A stretch of 64,000 nucleotides of DNA from Leptasterias polaris. Lineage: Eukaryota > Echinodermata > Asteroidea > Forcipulatida > Asteriidae. The stretch spans positions 1,984,001 through 2,048,000 of the forward strand of contig JAZGTN010000054.1 of assembly GCA_037783415.1 (NCBI GenBank). The letters are read 5' to 3'. Position numbers and translations under genes: made by a program. Numbering within the stretch: the stretch's first letter is position 1; each line of letters opens with the position of its first letter. The notes beneath the pieces are model-generated. The model was not told the origin of the DNA, ran no database searches, and saw nothing but the letters and a program-made list of their open reading frames with translations. This document shows, in pieces, positions 1-13,117 of this stretch.

Positions 1-1317
1 TGGAGAATTTTTTCAAAAAGGGTAAATAAGTCGGACTTCCGTCTGATTAATAATATTGCATTTTTCAAAAAGGGTATAAGAAAGTCCGACTTCCATTTTA
101 TTAATAATATTGCCGTTGTCTGATGTTTTGCTATTTATAAAATGACAAATCTAATTTCTCTGTTCCGGGACGGACGGGATTTTTATCTGTGAAGATTTTA
201 AGCTTCTCTAACTTTGTTCTGCTTTATGTGTTGTTGCGTTGTTTTTTCAATTATGCTGTTCTGATGACTCATGACAATTTAAAATCACAGCGGCATAACT
301 ACAGACAAATTGTTGCTGGCAACCAGTGGTGTGGGGAAGTTTGCCATAAAACACTTCGACGTCTTTTTTAAACAGTGCCACAGACAATGCACGCCAGGAT
401 GGGTTTAGTAAGGTGTGGGTCTGCCATTGTTTGGGAGCTTTGAACAAGAGATTACGCAAGAAGAGTCTGCTAAACCACAACAACAAAAAGTGCGGATACA
501 GTGCTGAAGAGCTTGTTGTTGAAGGTTTTTTCTCTAACGGAACTTCTTAAACTTCCAGAAATGAATGTACCTTATTTTGATCCTTGGTAAGAATAATTCA
601 GCTGAAGTTAAAACAAAATTCTGCTCAAGGTTTTAGCCAGGATTTGGTAAAAGGGTGTCCAAATCTGCTGGAAATTTAAAAACTGGGTGTCCAAATTGTT
701 CACTTACAATACATTTACATGTAAATGACAGATGAAACAGGGTGTCCAAATTTAAAACAGGGTGTCCAAAAGACACCCAGACACCCCTCTGGCTATGATT
801 CTGCTTTAAAAAAGGTCAATTGTATTTTTGCTTGAGAGGGCTTCAGTTGTTCACGTTTGGTAATTAAGAGGATCCTTGGCAAGTATTGTCTAGCCTCATT
901 AATATTGTGTATGCCTTAAAAATATTATTGTGGCCAAAAACATATACAGTTGTATGTGGGCCAAATAAAGAAGGTAGTGTGTAATAATGTTTCCTAACTG
1001 TGACCCGGGGTTGTTGACTTCTAACTTGAGGTATTTTGTAAGACATACATGTTGGCCCTGATAAAAATATTCCTATTTGCCGAGAGAGGTCTAGGGACAA
1101 CTCTTTAAAACTGCTTGGACTTTTGGAAATTTACACAGGTGCTGGGGTGTTTTTATTTGGAGGAAGAATAACTCAACGGGCCTCCGGGAGCAACCCAATG
1201 TAAAATTGAGCAGAGAATAACAGTTCAAGAGTCAATGGATAATTTCCCATTAACCGTAGAAAGCTTTGAGACTTCTAAGTATTATTACAATTATTTTTGA
1301 ATATTTAGCATTTTGCA

Positions 1318-1592
1318 ACTTGTACACGAGCCGACTCGAACGCACACGAACCAACTCGAAACCAACTCGTATAGAAGGTCACCTCGTGCGCTCGCCAACT
1401 CGTATTCCATTTGCACAACTGGTGTGCACACAGACTCGTACTCGAACCAACTCGTACTCGAACCAACTCGTACGCACACCAACTCGTACGCTCGCCAACT
1501 CGAATGCCACTATTTCAGGTCAACTAGTGCACACAATACACAAACCAACTCGACTCGTACATGAACCAACTCGTAGGTACGCCAACTTGTAC
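1318..1592 (+). repeat. Short degenerate tandem repeat (CCAACTCGTAC)
   Basis: Roughly 15 variable copies of a CGAACCAACTCGTAC-like unit of 11-16 bp. The open frames across it on both strands follow from the repeat and are not genes. It lies in the spacer of the foldback-like element. Confidence 0.75.
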
Positions 1593-3529
1593 CCACAAAA
1601 ACCCATACGTAAAATGTATTTCTATCTGTTTTCTTCGTGGGAAACAAATTCCAGAATGTAAGCTTGTGTAGTATTTTCCTCGAGTTCATTTAAAATTTCA
1701 CATTTCCCGTCAACCCCAGAGATTTTTTGAAAACATGAACTAGCCCTAATATGAACACATGCCGAATTAATTTCACGCAGCGAATAAAAAACCGGCAATT
1801 TCCCGTAATGTGATTGACATCACCAGTCTAATTCATAATAAACTTTGGGTAACTTTTCCTTTATCATGCCGGCTGTATTTTCTTGGCCAATTAAATTAGG
1901 GCAGTTTCGTTAACAAAGTCCATTGAACTGCCTGGCAACAGTGTTGCCATGTAATATAAGCGTGACTGGAGCGTGAACAAAAAATTACTACAGGAGTGTA
2001 GTGGCCATGCTGTTGGATAACTCTACAAGATTGATTTGAAATATTATTTTTCAAGATGACTTCGATTGATTTTCTAAAAAGTATTTTTATTTTTCGTATT
2101 ATAAATACTTCGCTTTTTCGGCAGCGCTATTTGATAATAGCGATTCAGAATGACCAATTAAATACTTCCATCCAAACTCAAAGGAATTTCATGAGTTCTT
2201 GCTCATTTTCCTCCGAAAACTGTTGGTAAATAAATTATGTTGCTGTACAATTCAGTGACAATTTTTGACTATTGACTTGAAAACCATAAGCAAAATAGTT
2301 ATTACAAGTTTTATGGTTAGAGTCCGTGTAAGTTTGTTGTATTCACAATGTTTTGAATGTGGTGTGAAAATATATTAAGGGTGACAAAAGGAGCCAAATT
2401 GACGATTGCATCATAAGAAATATGTGAGTGGTAGAGTGGGACCGCGAGGTAGTTGTTACTCATTTTCGTTAAAAAAATGATTGAATGTTGCGTTTTTGGG
2501 CGGCAAATATGGAGATTCCGTCATCCAAGTTAAAAGAGAGAGACCAATAAGAAAGAGAGAGGGGAGGTCCAAGTTATAAAAAGATATATAACGAAAAAGA
2601 GGGAAGACCAAAACAACTTAGGCCTGGTATGTATTTTCTTATCATGTAAAATTAACTGAAATATAAGTCAAGGTGGTATTTGTTCTATTCAAAAAGTTGT
2701 GTTAAAAAATATGTTGTTTCCATTACTTTGGCAGTGGGTTATCAGTGCTGGCCATGTTCACTTGCAGGCAAAGAATTATTACAGCAACAACAAATGGCTG
2801 AGGGCTGTTCCTTCCTAGCCTCTCCACATCGATGGCGGCGTACAAAGTGAAAACTGTATTACAAGTGTAAGGTATTAAAAGATAAGGCCTAGTCGGCGAA
2901 CAACAAAGCTGTCAATCATCCTGTCCGGGCATTTGCTTAACATTTCTTTTTTCTTTTTTTCCCCCTTCTTTTTGGGGGGCTCATACATCAGGTAAGAGAG
3001 GGTAGTGACCAAAAACGATTACTTAATTGATAATAATAATATGCTGTTTTAATCACTTGATTTGTGTTATGTAATGATTTAAAAAAATTAAGATTTTACC
3101 AGTATAGGGTAGGCCTTTACAATATGAAACTACACATAGAACAAGATGCTCGTCAACGCATTTTCTATCTCCATGTAAAAACACCACGATTGAAAAGGAA
3201 TAAGCAGGAATAAAGACTCACTACCTATGTTCCCATGTTCCCATTACGTCGGTAGATAATTGGTAGATAAAAGGAAATGTGCTACACCGGCAATGTTTTT
3301 TTTTTGGACACTTCAAAATATGCAAAAGTCCCGAAACGGCAAATTTACTAGCCACTCTTTGAAACAACTCTCGCTCTATCATCACGCGTTTGATAATTTT
3401 TGACTAGACTTTCGTTTGGTGAAAAAAAAAACCTTCAACAACAAGCTCTTCAGCACGGTATTCACTCGCACCTTCGTTGTGGTTTAGCTGACTATTCTTG
3501 CGTAATCTCTTGTTCAAAGCTTGCAACAA

Positions 3530-3715
3530 TGGCAGACCCACACCTTACTAAACCCATCCTGGCGTGCATTGTCTGTGGGACTGTATAAAAAAAGACGTCG
3601 AAAGGTTTTATGGCAAACTTCCCCACACCACTGGTTGCCAGCAACAATTTGTTTGTAGTTATGCCGCTGTGATTTTAAATTGTCATGAGTCATCAGAACA
3701 GCATACATTGTAATT
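3530..3715 (+). pseudogene. CxxC-containing coding-like segment in right arm (second copy at 247-430, minus)
   Basis: ATG at 3531 opens MADPHLTKPILACIVCGTV and then a stop. One frame over the sequence continues KKDVERFYGKLPHTTGC with later FVCSYAAVILNCHESSEQH. The mirrored copy in the left arm has the same structure and nearly the same residues, with its own stop at the same place. The Cys and His spacing suggests a small zinc-binding module, perhaps an exon captured by the element. No family is recognised. Confidence 0.35.
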
Positions 3716-3889
3716 GAAAAAACAACGCAACAACACATAAAGCAGAACAAAGTTAGAGAAGCTTCAAATCTTCATAGATGAATATCCCGTCCATCCCGGA
3801 ACAGAGAAATTAGATTTGTAATTTTATAAATAGCAAAACATCAGACAACAGCAATATTATTGGTAAAATAGAAGTTGGACTTTCTTAAA

Positions 3890-5035
3890 CCCCTTTTAAA
3901 AATATGCAAATGTTCCACATCGGCAATTTTATTAATCAGACTTATTTACACTTTTTGAAAAATATTCACCAATATGCAAACGTTCCACAACGGCAATGTT
4001 ATTATTAAGATAAAAGTTGGACTTAAGTTCCGACACTTTTGAAAATATTCTCCAATATGCAAATGTTCAACAACGGCAATACTATTAATACGATGGGGTT
4101 CGGACATTATTACCATTAAAACAATGTTCCCTAAAAGGCAAACATTCCACAACGGCATTAGTTTTAATAAGACGGAAGTCAGACTTTCTTAACCTTTTTG
4201 AAAATATTCTACTAAAGAAAATGTTCCACAACGGCAATTTTGTTAATCAGATGGAAGCCGGTTATTCTGACCAGTAACGACAAACAAGTTCTCCATGATG
4301 CAGTTGTTCCGGCAATATTATGATATTAATAAGATGTAGGCCCTGATTCGGACATTATTATCTCCTTTTAAAAATATTCTCCAAGCTGCAAATGTTCCAC
4401 AACGGCAATATTATTAATCAGACGGAAGTCTGACTTATTTACACTTTTTGAAAATATTCGCCAATACGCAAACTTCCCACAACGGCAATGTTATTATTAA
4501 GCTTGAAGTCGGACTTAATTTCTGAACCTTTTTGAAAATATTCGCCAATATGCAAACGTCCCACAACGGCAATATTATTAATAAGATGGGGTTCGGACAT
4601 TCTTACCATTAAAATGATATTCTCCAAAATGCAAACGTTCCACAACGGCAATATTTTCAATAAGACGGAAGTCAGACTTTCTTAAGCTTTTTGAAAATAT
4701 TCTACTAAAGCAAATGTTCCACTACGGCCATTTTTGTTAATAATCAGATGGAAGTCGGACATTCTGACCACTAAAGCAACAAACAAATTATCCAAGATGC
4801 AATTGTTCAGTATCGGCAATATTATTATATTAATAAGATAAATGCACTGAGTCGGACTTTCTGACCCTTTTTAAAAATATTCTCCAAGCTGCAAATGTTC
4901 AACAACGGCAATATTATTATTTAGATGTAAGTCGGACTTAATTTCTGACCCTTTTTGAAAATATTCTCCAAGCTGCTAATGTTCAACAACGGCAATATTA
5001 TTAATCAGACGAAAGTATAACAAACTGCAGATGAT
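3890..5035 (+). repeat. Degenerate ~70-90-bp tandem repeat
   Basis: About 14 copies carry the core TTCCACAACGGCAAT near 3913, 3984, 4067, 4148, 4225, 4308, 4394, 4476, 4558, 4639, 4717, 4807, 4897 and 4982. Each is linked by AAATATTCTCCAATATGCAA and GAAGTCGGACTT. Spacing varies from about 70 to 90 bp. It forms the outer domain of the inverted-arm element; the same unit in reverse fills 1-120. Confidence 0.8.
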
Positions 5036-5327
5036 AAGATAAGAGTAATTGGATCTCAATTGGAGCGTCGATCGGTCTCCCAGGTCAGACCTGGATAGTG
5101 TCTGGGGCTGCTGAAATAAAGGAAAGGATTGTTTAACTGTCGGCTTCGTTAGGGTAGAAAAGATGTTTTATTTAATCATTGGCAACTGGGGGAAAGGTTT
5201 CTCATTGAAACTGAAAAGGCGACCGACAGCGTTAAGAGGTTGTTTTTTAAATAGGACGTTCATTTAGTTTGTGTAGCGGTCAGCAAAAACTAGAGCCGGT
5301 TTATATACCCGACAGGCGTGGCTACTA
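5027..5327 (+). repeat. Inverted repeat arm, partner 10992-11351
   Basis: AACTGCAGATGATAAGATAA and the following 300 bp match the reverse complement of 10992-11351, including GAGTAATTGGATCTCAATTG, a GACCGACAGCG block and GGCGTGGCTAC, with scattered differences. The two may be ends of one 6.3-kb element or two copies in opposite orientation. Nothing recognisable lies in 5330-6240 except a CpG-richer stretch (5590-5900) with many CGTGTTT words. Confidence 0.7.
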
Positions 5328-6247
5328 TTGACGCATTGCAACACTTCGATTTGGGAAGATCGGACGGCATCAGGACTTTGGGAAAAAGCGCAACCGATAA
5401 AGGTATTTAACACTTGCTCCGTAAAAAAAAAATCCTGGTTACAAAAATAAAACTGATTCCAAACTTCGAATGGGTTTATTCAACACCGAATTCGTTGCTA
5501 TAACTTGCCTGTATTATATCAATTGTTTCACTCCATGAATAAACTTTGAAAGCAGGCAACAGTGAAATCATTGTTACGTTGGACTCGGTAAACAACTCTC
5601 TGTGTGCGCTCGTCCGTGAACACGTGTTTCATGTTTCTTGGCATCGTGTTTCGTGAGGCTAAGGAAGCGATATCGGATTACTATAATCCTTTTTAATCCC
5701 TTTTAATCCTTTATCGTGTCTTAATCCTCACGATGCAACGATGCCACGATAAACGTGTTTCGTGTTGGCTTATATTGTGGGCGGTACTGTAAGTAAATTG
5801 GCGTAAACAAGCTTGCGCGCCCAACACGCGAAGCCAGCCGTGTTTAAACACTTCTAGCCGTGTTTATATCACACGTTTAAACACCCCCACGTGACGTGCT
5901 CTCCACCAATCAGAATGGATAAACTGTCCAAGGTATTTATGAATAATGGATTAATGGGACACACCGGCTTCCTTGGGCTATTTGGGCTACAAAATAGACT
6001 AAAACATGACTCCAAAGGTCTTCCAGGAATGGAGAAGAAGGGTTCCTAAAAGAAACCATCAATTTTGGCAGTTTTCAATCATTTTTCAAAAAACGAAGGT
6101 CACGTGGGTTATCCGAACCACATTTTTGGTTCAGATAACCCTCGTGATCTACGTAGTTAGTTTTACTTCCAGCTGTATAAAAATTAATTACTGCATCAAA
6201 TTTAAGTCTGTTTTTGTTACAATTATTCTTGACTATTTGACAACAAA

Positions 6248-6690
6248 AACTACGAATTCAAATTATGGATACAAGTTGTAAATAATGAAGAAAAAAAATC
6301 GAATGTAAGATTTTACTTCAGAGAGTCCAAGCAACGGAAGCATGTTTTACAGTGCACAGCGAAACGTAAAACAGGGGCAATCATGTAGCTGGCGGGCAGA
6401 GTGGCTCGGTGGGGCTAACACCGTGCGACGGAAACCCCAGAGCCAAGAAATAGCTGTACCTGGGAGCTCATGAACGTGTGGAAGGGGTATAGGGAGCCAG
6501 ACCACCAACTATATTTTTGTCATTGCGAGTTTGTCAGTCGGTACACATCGCTGATCGAATCCGACGTTTCAAAATCGCAACGTTTCAATGCTCTGTGTAT
6601 GTTCCTTCCCCCGATTTGTCTGGAATTTTTCGGTAATAGATTAATATTTATAATTGTCAATACATAGGAATACCACTTTTGTTATATTGA
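6248..6690 (+). repeat. Direct repeat, partner 12410-12890
   Basis: About 440 bp are shared with 12410-12890, including TCAGAGAGTCC, GCAACGGAAGC, GACGGAAACCCC, GGGAGCCAGACCACCAACTA and GCTGATCGAATCCG. Both copies end near a C-run followed by an A-run. No transposase is present. It could be a promoter-like duplicated segment or the end of a repeat family. From 6690 to 9000 the DNA is AT-rich with no supported gene. Confidence 0.75.
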
Positions 6691-7324
6691 CGGGTGCAAT
6701 AATAGTATTAACATTTTTTGTGACCCCCCCCCCCCAAAAAAAATAAAAAACACGGCTGGTAAAGCGTATACATGTATGTTGACCTTTTACCGCTTTTGTG
6801 GGATTTTTTTTCATTTCTCGTTAATTACGTGACATTTTTTATTTAAAAAAGATAAAAACCATCTAAAAACTCTTGTCTATGATTCTACATTACTAAATTA
6901 CGTAAACAGTTTACTGGTGTGTCTCTTGTAAGAACAGATTGCTGAACCAAGTGAAAAGGTTATATAAGCCCAGATATTGTAACTATGATAACTTAACCAA
7001 GTGAATCAAGCTTGCTCATTAATTTCTCATATTGCTTTGTCAGATTTGGGGTCTGTACAGTAGTATACCCAGAGGCTCCTTTTTGGATATCTGAATAAAT
7101 ACTGAATAAATACACATTTGTACCAATTATTAAATTTCAGCAAATTTCTGAAGATTTCTAAGGGTCAGAAAAAACTAAGGACAGGCCAGTAAAATTAAGG
7201 TTCAGAAAATAAATAAGGAAATTTGCCCCCTTTATACATGTAGTGCTATTTATCATTATAGCCATCAATAGCAGTTAAGTTAACAGTAGTAGTCGAATAG
7301 TAAAATTTTGACACCAACACAGAT

Positions 7325-7620
7325 CCCTACAGTACGGCCCAAAATTTAGTAGACTCCACGCGATAAATTCCACACAATAAAAATAGCCTTTTATTATGCG
7401 CAAATAGTTGCGCCTCCTAGCACATAGGTTTTATCGCACAATTAGAGCTTTAAAAAATCGTAAACACTAAACAGCCGTCGGTAAATTGTCGCGCGTAGGC
7501 TGTACTCTTTCGCGATAATCTCCACGCGGTAGTCTCGACATAATAAATGGCTTTCTGCGCGTAACCATTCTTCTTGCAAGGTTGCACGAGTGCTTAAGAC
7601 TTGATATAAATTCATTGTTG
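7325..7620 (+). repeat. Inverted dispersed repeat, partner about 29780-29985
   Basis: TACAGTACGGCCC, AAATTTAGTAGACTC and CGCGATAAA recur as the reverse complement at 29930-29985. Other CGCGATAAT-type words and GCGTGGAG appear in both. The family is unknown and looks decayed. Confidence 0.5.
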
Positions 7621-8999
7621 AATAGGCCTACCGCCTGGCCGTCTAGTGATGATCTCAAAGCAATCGCAGGAGGCGACCAATTACGTCTTTATTTGGAAAG
7701 AATCAGCTGATTTGATTGGAAGAGCTAGTTACAGAAAAGAAGTTTGAAACCTAGCAGCATCACAAAGGAAATGTTATACAGGCAATTACCCCGTTAAAAC
7801 AGCCTGTTCAAAAGGGGTTTAAACAACTCAGCTATCAATCAAGAGTTCAAAGTAAATACATAAACTGTAAGCCGGGACAATTTTATTACATTAAAAAACC
7901 CAAACCATAATGTACTGGATTTTATTTGGAGGGAAACTTTGGGGCAACTGGGTGGCAAATTAACAGAATAATTTGCTTGAGGAGTTAAAACATAATTTTT
8001 AAGAATATCGCCAGCCCAAACATTTTTTGTATACATGGCAATGGAATCTACGGTAATAACCTACATGTACATGTATTTCCTTTCAACCTTGCTTTCTCAA
8101 GCAAGTAAAGATACACATTTTTGCTGTTGAAACGAAAGTTCTGAGTCATTATCACTTGTCTGTTCTGATACCTCAGAAATATTGCAAGTACCCCAATGGT
8201 CTGAGCGTTCACTGGTGTATATCAATTATATTTAGCTTATCATAAAAATAGTATTGCTTTTAGTTACGCTGGTTTGACTTGCCGAGTAGAAAGCCGGGAC
8301 CGAAAGAAACATCACAAAACAGCTTTCAGGCATGGACATTTTTTTAATGGTAAAAAACAGACATGTCCGAGTATTTATAGGAACAAAAAGTTAATTCACA
8401 AAAAGGTCATTGTAAATACCTACCAAGAAGAAAAAAATATATAAAAATGACAAGTACTGTACACAAAGTAAATTGCGACGTTTTTTGTAAACGATGATAT
8501 TTACATCGCCGTGTCTGAGAGACATACTCAGCGGGCCTATAGAGCGCCTTCGGCAGGCATGGTCACGTCGATCAACGTACCGTCGGTCTCGATGTTTGAT
8601 GAGAAGCAAACCAATTTCAATCTTTTTCAGATTGAGTTTAAGGCAGTTATTAAACATCATACATGTATTACTAAATCAGGTGGACATCTCAGTGAGAACT
8701 CGTCTTCTGTTCGTTGTTTACCATCAAACCATCAGACGGGCAAAAGGGAAATCACTTAAGTTTAACTTCGCACGAGTCCAGCTGCACACATACACAATAC
8801 ATGGCTGGACTACACACAAGCCTCGTGGACTTATGACACTGTCATCAATGGAGCGGAACAGCCAGCCACACACAGCGCTGTGTACCATGTAGTTACATGT
8901 AACATGCAGGTTAATACCCGGTACATATGTGGGCTTTATCGTCCGATTTTGAAGAAAATATTCAAAGGCAAACTTAGAGGTCATACGATTTTGGCGTTA

Positions 9000-10560
9000 A
9001 CTTTTCAAATGTAGCCCCAGTCTTGATCTATAAGATGCTCAATTATGAATATCATATTGTAAAATTCAAAGACATACAGCGTAGTATAGCAAATGGTAAC
9101 TTTTTAAACTTAAAAACCTTGTAATTTGACAACTGATGACGTCATCATGACATAACTGAAGCGGTTTCATCTCCTAATGGTTGTCTAACTATATGTAAAC
9201 TTTCAAGTTTATATGAGCTTGGGAAGTGTGCTTTTGTTAGCGGACAATGGCGGGGGATAAGAAGAAAAAGAAGAAGTATTAACTAGACATAATTTTTTGT
9301 TGGAAACAAAAAAGAGGTGTTCGGTGTGACCTCGTGTTTCAAAGAAATGTTATAAACATGTCTGTGTATTAAATATTGATATACTTCTATAGAGTCTTTA
9401 GAATGGTGGTTCTAAAGATTTGACCAAACTTTTTGGATGTAACACATCCCAGCATGAGTACATGCAAAGTTTCCATTTGATCACCAAAGTTGTTCTGTAC
9501 ATATAGATCTTGTAAAACACTACCTTGGTGGTGACATAACATGAAAATCGATGACGTCTTGAAAACGTCACTCAACATTATATCCTTGTAGGACCTTCCA
9601 AGTCTCATGCAAAATGAAATTCGATTATAGCTTGCTTTGAACTGAAGATATGTAACAATTGGTCAAAATTTCAAAAATTTGTATTAAAAAAAATGATGAC
9701 GTCATCAAGTCGTCACTCTAGCTTTAAGTAGTCAATATCACTGTCTATCAACATGCCAAGTTTCAACTCAGTCAAACTTAATTGTGGTTTTGTAGATACA
9801 CAGCTTCAAAAAGTAAACCTTTAATACGATACCACGTGACACATGATGACGTCATCAATCTAAAAATTCACACATATGTTGTCTGTATGAAGGTCATTAT
9901 GTATACCAATTTTGAAACGATTATCATAAACTTCACCACAGACATCTAGTAAAAGTGTATTTTTAATTGTTTTTAACCTGCCGCTAGAGGGCGCTCTTGA
10001 CTTTTATGACGTCACTTGTCTTATTTTTTTAAACCAGACTCTTGCTCGACTATAACACCGTTAAAAAAAACTTGTAAAAGTGTGCCACTTTTAAATTACA
10101 AGGCACTTCCGGTTTCTTCCTATTTCGACCGGAAGTAGAGGTCATGTGAGGTCACGCACACGACAAAAAATAAAGACCTATATGACCTAAGTATGATACC
10201 GCATAAAACAACCGCCGGTCTCCTAAGTGTGATTTGTTACAGAATTTCAAAGATTAATTAATTTTTTTCTAAAAACCTTGTAATTTGACACCTGATGACG
10301 TCATCATGACGTAAATGAAACGGTTTCGTCTCCTACTGGTTATCTAACTATGGTAGAAATTTCAAGTTTATATGAGCTTGGGAAGTGTGCTTTTGTTAGC
10401 GGACAAGCGGCGAAGAGAAGAAGAAGAATCTGAAGAAGTAAAAAAAAAAAAAAAAAGAACAATAAGAAGAGGTGTTCGGAGCTACGCTCCGCTCCGAACA
10501 CCTAACTAGTAATGTAGTGTTTGTAGGATTACAAACACTAGGTGTTCGGGTTTTCAATGA
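9000..10560 (+). repeat. Dispersed CRE/ETS-rich repeat family, cluster 1
   Basis: Blocks seen in many clusters: CTGATGACGTCATCATGACG (9123, 10291), a CACGTGAC word, CTGCCGCTAGAGGGCGCTCT (9979), CACTTCCGGTTTC ... GACCGGAAGTAGAGG (10104-10142) and a purine-rich tail GCGGACAA ... AAGAAGAAG. The cluster ends in the hairpin AGGTGTTCGGAGC ... GCTCCGAACACCT followed by AACTAG (10471-10508), then a second hairpin TAGTGTTTGT ... ACAAACACTA. No protein is encoded. Confidence 0.75.
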
Positions 10561-10991
10561 AAGTTAGTGGTAAGGCTTATGACCGTATGGTGCCATGAAA
10601 GTTTGTTTTTATATCCCATTCCGATAGTGAGAAGGATGGCGGAAGAAGGTTGGCCTTTCTAATACTTTGCAAACTAGGGTTTGTGAAAAGTTTTTTGACT
10701 TGAAATTGAAGATTGAACCAGAAGGCGAGTTTGGCAAGTTTAATTATTTTTTGTTTTGACCCTCGAACACGGCACCTTAATTGGACAAGCTTAAGTTGGT
10801 ACGTTGTCAGCACCTTCAGTTGGTTAAAATGGTCTGTTTTGCATTTTTTCAACGTTTTCTTTATCTAAGTGTGTTATTTACATATCTATTGCCTGAGTAA
10901 ATTAATCAGATTTGTTTGCATAATTAATTAGTTTTTATAACTTGGTTAATCTACCAATTGACAGACAAATGACGGGATATTGGTAGCAGCG

Positions 10992-11351
10992 TTGTAGCCA
11001 CGCCGGTCAGCGCCGGTCGGGTGTAACCGGCATTTGCTATTGCCGACCGCCACACAGACTAGATGAACATCCTACCGACCGGCACAAAATGCAACAAAGT
11101 TACAATAAAATGAACTACCTCTTTTACACAGTCGATCGCTTGTTCAGTTTGAACGGTAAACTTGTTTTTCCCCAGTTGTCAATGATTAAATAAAACACAT
11201 TTTCAACCCAAAGGAAGCCGACAGTTGGATGTCCTTTTCTTTAATGTTAGCCCCCAGACAGCTGGACACTATCCAGACATGTCAGGGAGAATGATTGACC
11301 CTCCAATTGAGACCCAATTACTCTTATCTATAATCCTCTGCAGTTTGTTAC
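10992..11351 (-). repeat. Inverted repeat arm, partner 5027-5327
   Basis: See partner. Directly after it, about 11330-11420 and 11421-11510 are two tandem copies of a 95-bp unit (TAATCCTCTGCAG ... GTGGTGTCTTTG). The stretches 10560-10990 and 11510-12050 hold nothing I can name. Confidence 0.7.
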
Positions 11352-12052
11352 ACAATTGTTTTAGTTTGCAATACTCTTGCTTCACTCAAAAGACAAGCCC
11401 GTGCGTGGTGTCTTTGTAGCTAATCCTCTACAGTTGTTATACAATTGTTTTACTTTGTAATACTCTCGCTTTACTCCAAAGCGAGCCGCGTGCGCGGTGT
11501 CTGTGTGGTGTTGTGACCTGGTTTTGTGACTCTTCGGAGTGGGTTTCGTGTTCTTTTAAACCTGGAAAGTGTGTTGACATCTGCTGGCTTTTAGATTTAA
11601 TGTTTGTTTTTGAATAAGATATGATTTATTAACATTTTATTCATGCAAATTGTAAATTGCTTTTTTCAGAGTACAACTAATAGTTTATTTATAGCCTTCA
11701 GGCCTTTGTTAAAATAACATGTTTGGCCTTTGTGCTTTGGAGCCCTCCAAAATTTTGTTTGCTCCAAGACCAAAGTGGCCTTGCCCTAAAAATGTTGAAG
11801 CCTATTGAAACTGTAATGAAGTTTTAAATAACAGATTTACATACCTTAAAATGCATTACAAAAATCATGTCTCAGAAAACCCATACAAATCCATTTTTAA
11901 AGCAGTAAAATTAAAAGCTTCGCTCTATTTTGATTGTAAATTAGCCGGCACTCAAAAAGTTCTAGCTACAACCCTGATTGGTAGTATTGTCTTTCCCTTT
12001 CTATCCAAACCTCTATCCCATGTTGATCGCCATCTCCTATGTAGACTTGTGG

Positions 12053-12169
12053 ACAAGTCGTTAAATGTCTGTCGCGGTGATAGCGGAACGGCTTTCTCGC
12101 AATATCCCGCGAGAGGGCTGCTCTGTGCGAGATTACTGCTCTCAAGACTGGTCACATTTACCGACTTGT
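12053..12169 (+). mobile_element. Small MITE-like element with ACAAGTCG termini
   Basis: This 117-bp segment has inverted ends ACAAGTCGTTAAATGT and ACATTTACCGACTTGT. It is rich in CGCGAGA words. A related copy lies at 14016-14151 in the opposite orientation. Confidence 0.55.
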
Positions 12170-12409
12170 GAAACCCGCTGGCGGTTTGTGCACGGCCTAT
12201 GGCCACTTCAGCCGATTTCGTACGGACGCATCTGATTGGTCAATTTCGTTATATCTATGAATATTCAAACTGTAGATGAATATTAAACATCAAATCCTGT
12301 ACTGGATGGAGTTTTATGTTGCTTTGATGCTTTGATCATGCACGATCAAAACCAAACACTGAGTGGTGAGAGTGATTGTGTTCATGAATATTTTGACACA
12401 AGAAAATAC

Positions 12410-12890
12410 GTATTCAAATTATGGGTACAACTTCACTAAAACTTGTAAATAATTACAAAAAATCGAACGTAAGATTTTATTTCAGAGAGTCCGAGCAACG
12501 GAAGCGTGTTTGACAGTGTACAGCGTGTGGGGAGACGTACGTAACACATGGGGCAAATCGTGTAGCTGCATGCATGCCATGACGCGCAGAGTTTCTCTCG
12601 GCGGGGCTCAGCACGACGGAAACCCCCTATATACCCTAGCCATGCCAAGAGATAGCTGTATCTGGAAGCTCATGAACATGTGGGAGGGGTAGGGAGCCAC
12701 TCCAGACCACCAACTACCTTCATTGCGAGTTTGTTAGTCGGTAAACCTCGCTGATCGAATCCGCTGTTTTAAAATCGTTACGTTTCAATGTTCGGTGTAC
12801 GACGTTCCTTCCCCCGATTTGGAAATTAAATAAGATTTATGTCAATAAATAGGAATACCACTCTTATATTGACAGTGCAATTAAGTTAAA
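12410..12890 (+). repeat. Direct repeat, partner 6248-6690
   Basis: See partner. It includes additional bases such as GCATGCATGCCATGACG absent from the other copy. It is followed by a C-run and A-run tract (12908-12945) and AT-rich DNA. Confidence 0.75.
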
Positions 12891-13117
12891 CAATTTGTGA
12901 GACAAAAACGAACCCCCCCCCCAAAAAAAAAAAAACCAAAAAAAAAAACCCAGAGCCCCTGAAGGAACAGGTGAAAAATAAATTACAAATTAAAATGTGA
13001 AAAAACAAAATTCCAACAAAGTCATTTCGTTTCCTCAAAATATTATTCAATCAAAATATTATAATTTTGTCACATAAAATTATTTTTTTTTTTATTTGTA
13101 AACAAAGTTGTGTTTTT

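Larger units (their letters stand above)
1..5040. mobile_element. Foldback-like element with long inverted arms (left end outside window)
   Basis: Positions 1-528 are the reverse complement of about 3420-3950. The outer parts of both arms consist of a degenerate tandem repeat centred on ACAACGGCAATATTATTAAT. It is only partly visible on the left and occupies about 3890-5035 on the right. The layout is a long inverted repeat whose outer domain is tandem repeats and whose inner domain is unique. It recalls foldback and sea-urchin TU elements (family knowledge). The 2.9-kb spacer (528-3420) has no transposase and, apart from 1318-1590, nothing recognisable. Confidence 0.6.

Noticed and set aside
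2941..3010. Possible tRNA or snRNA-like structures in several CpG-richer patches (here, 5600-5900 and 6400-6560)
   Set aside because: No A/B boxes with a cloverleaf, and no Sm-type site, could be assembled.
8391..8984. Overlapping ORFs of up to 132 codons on both strands
   Set aside because: No splice sites, domain or codon pattern favouring either strand; probably chance or decayed repeat.
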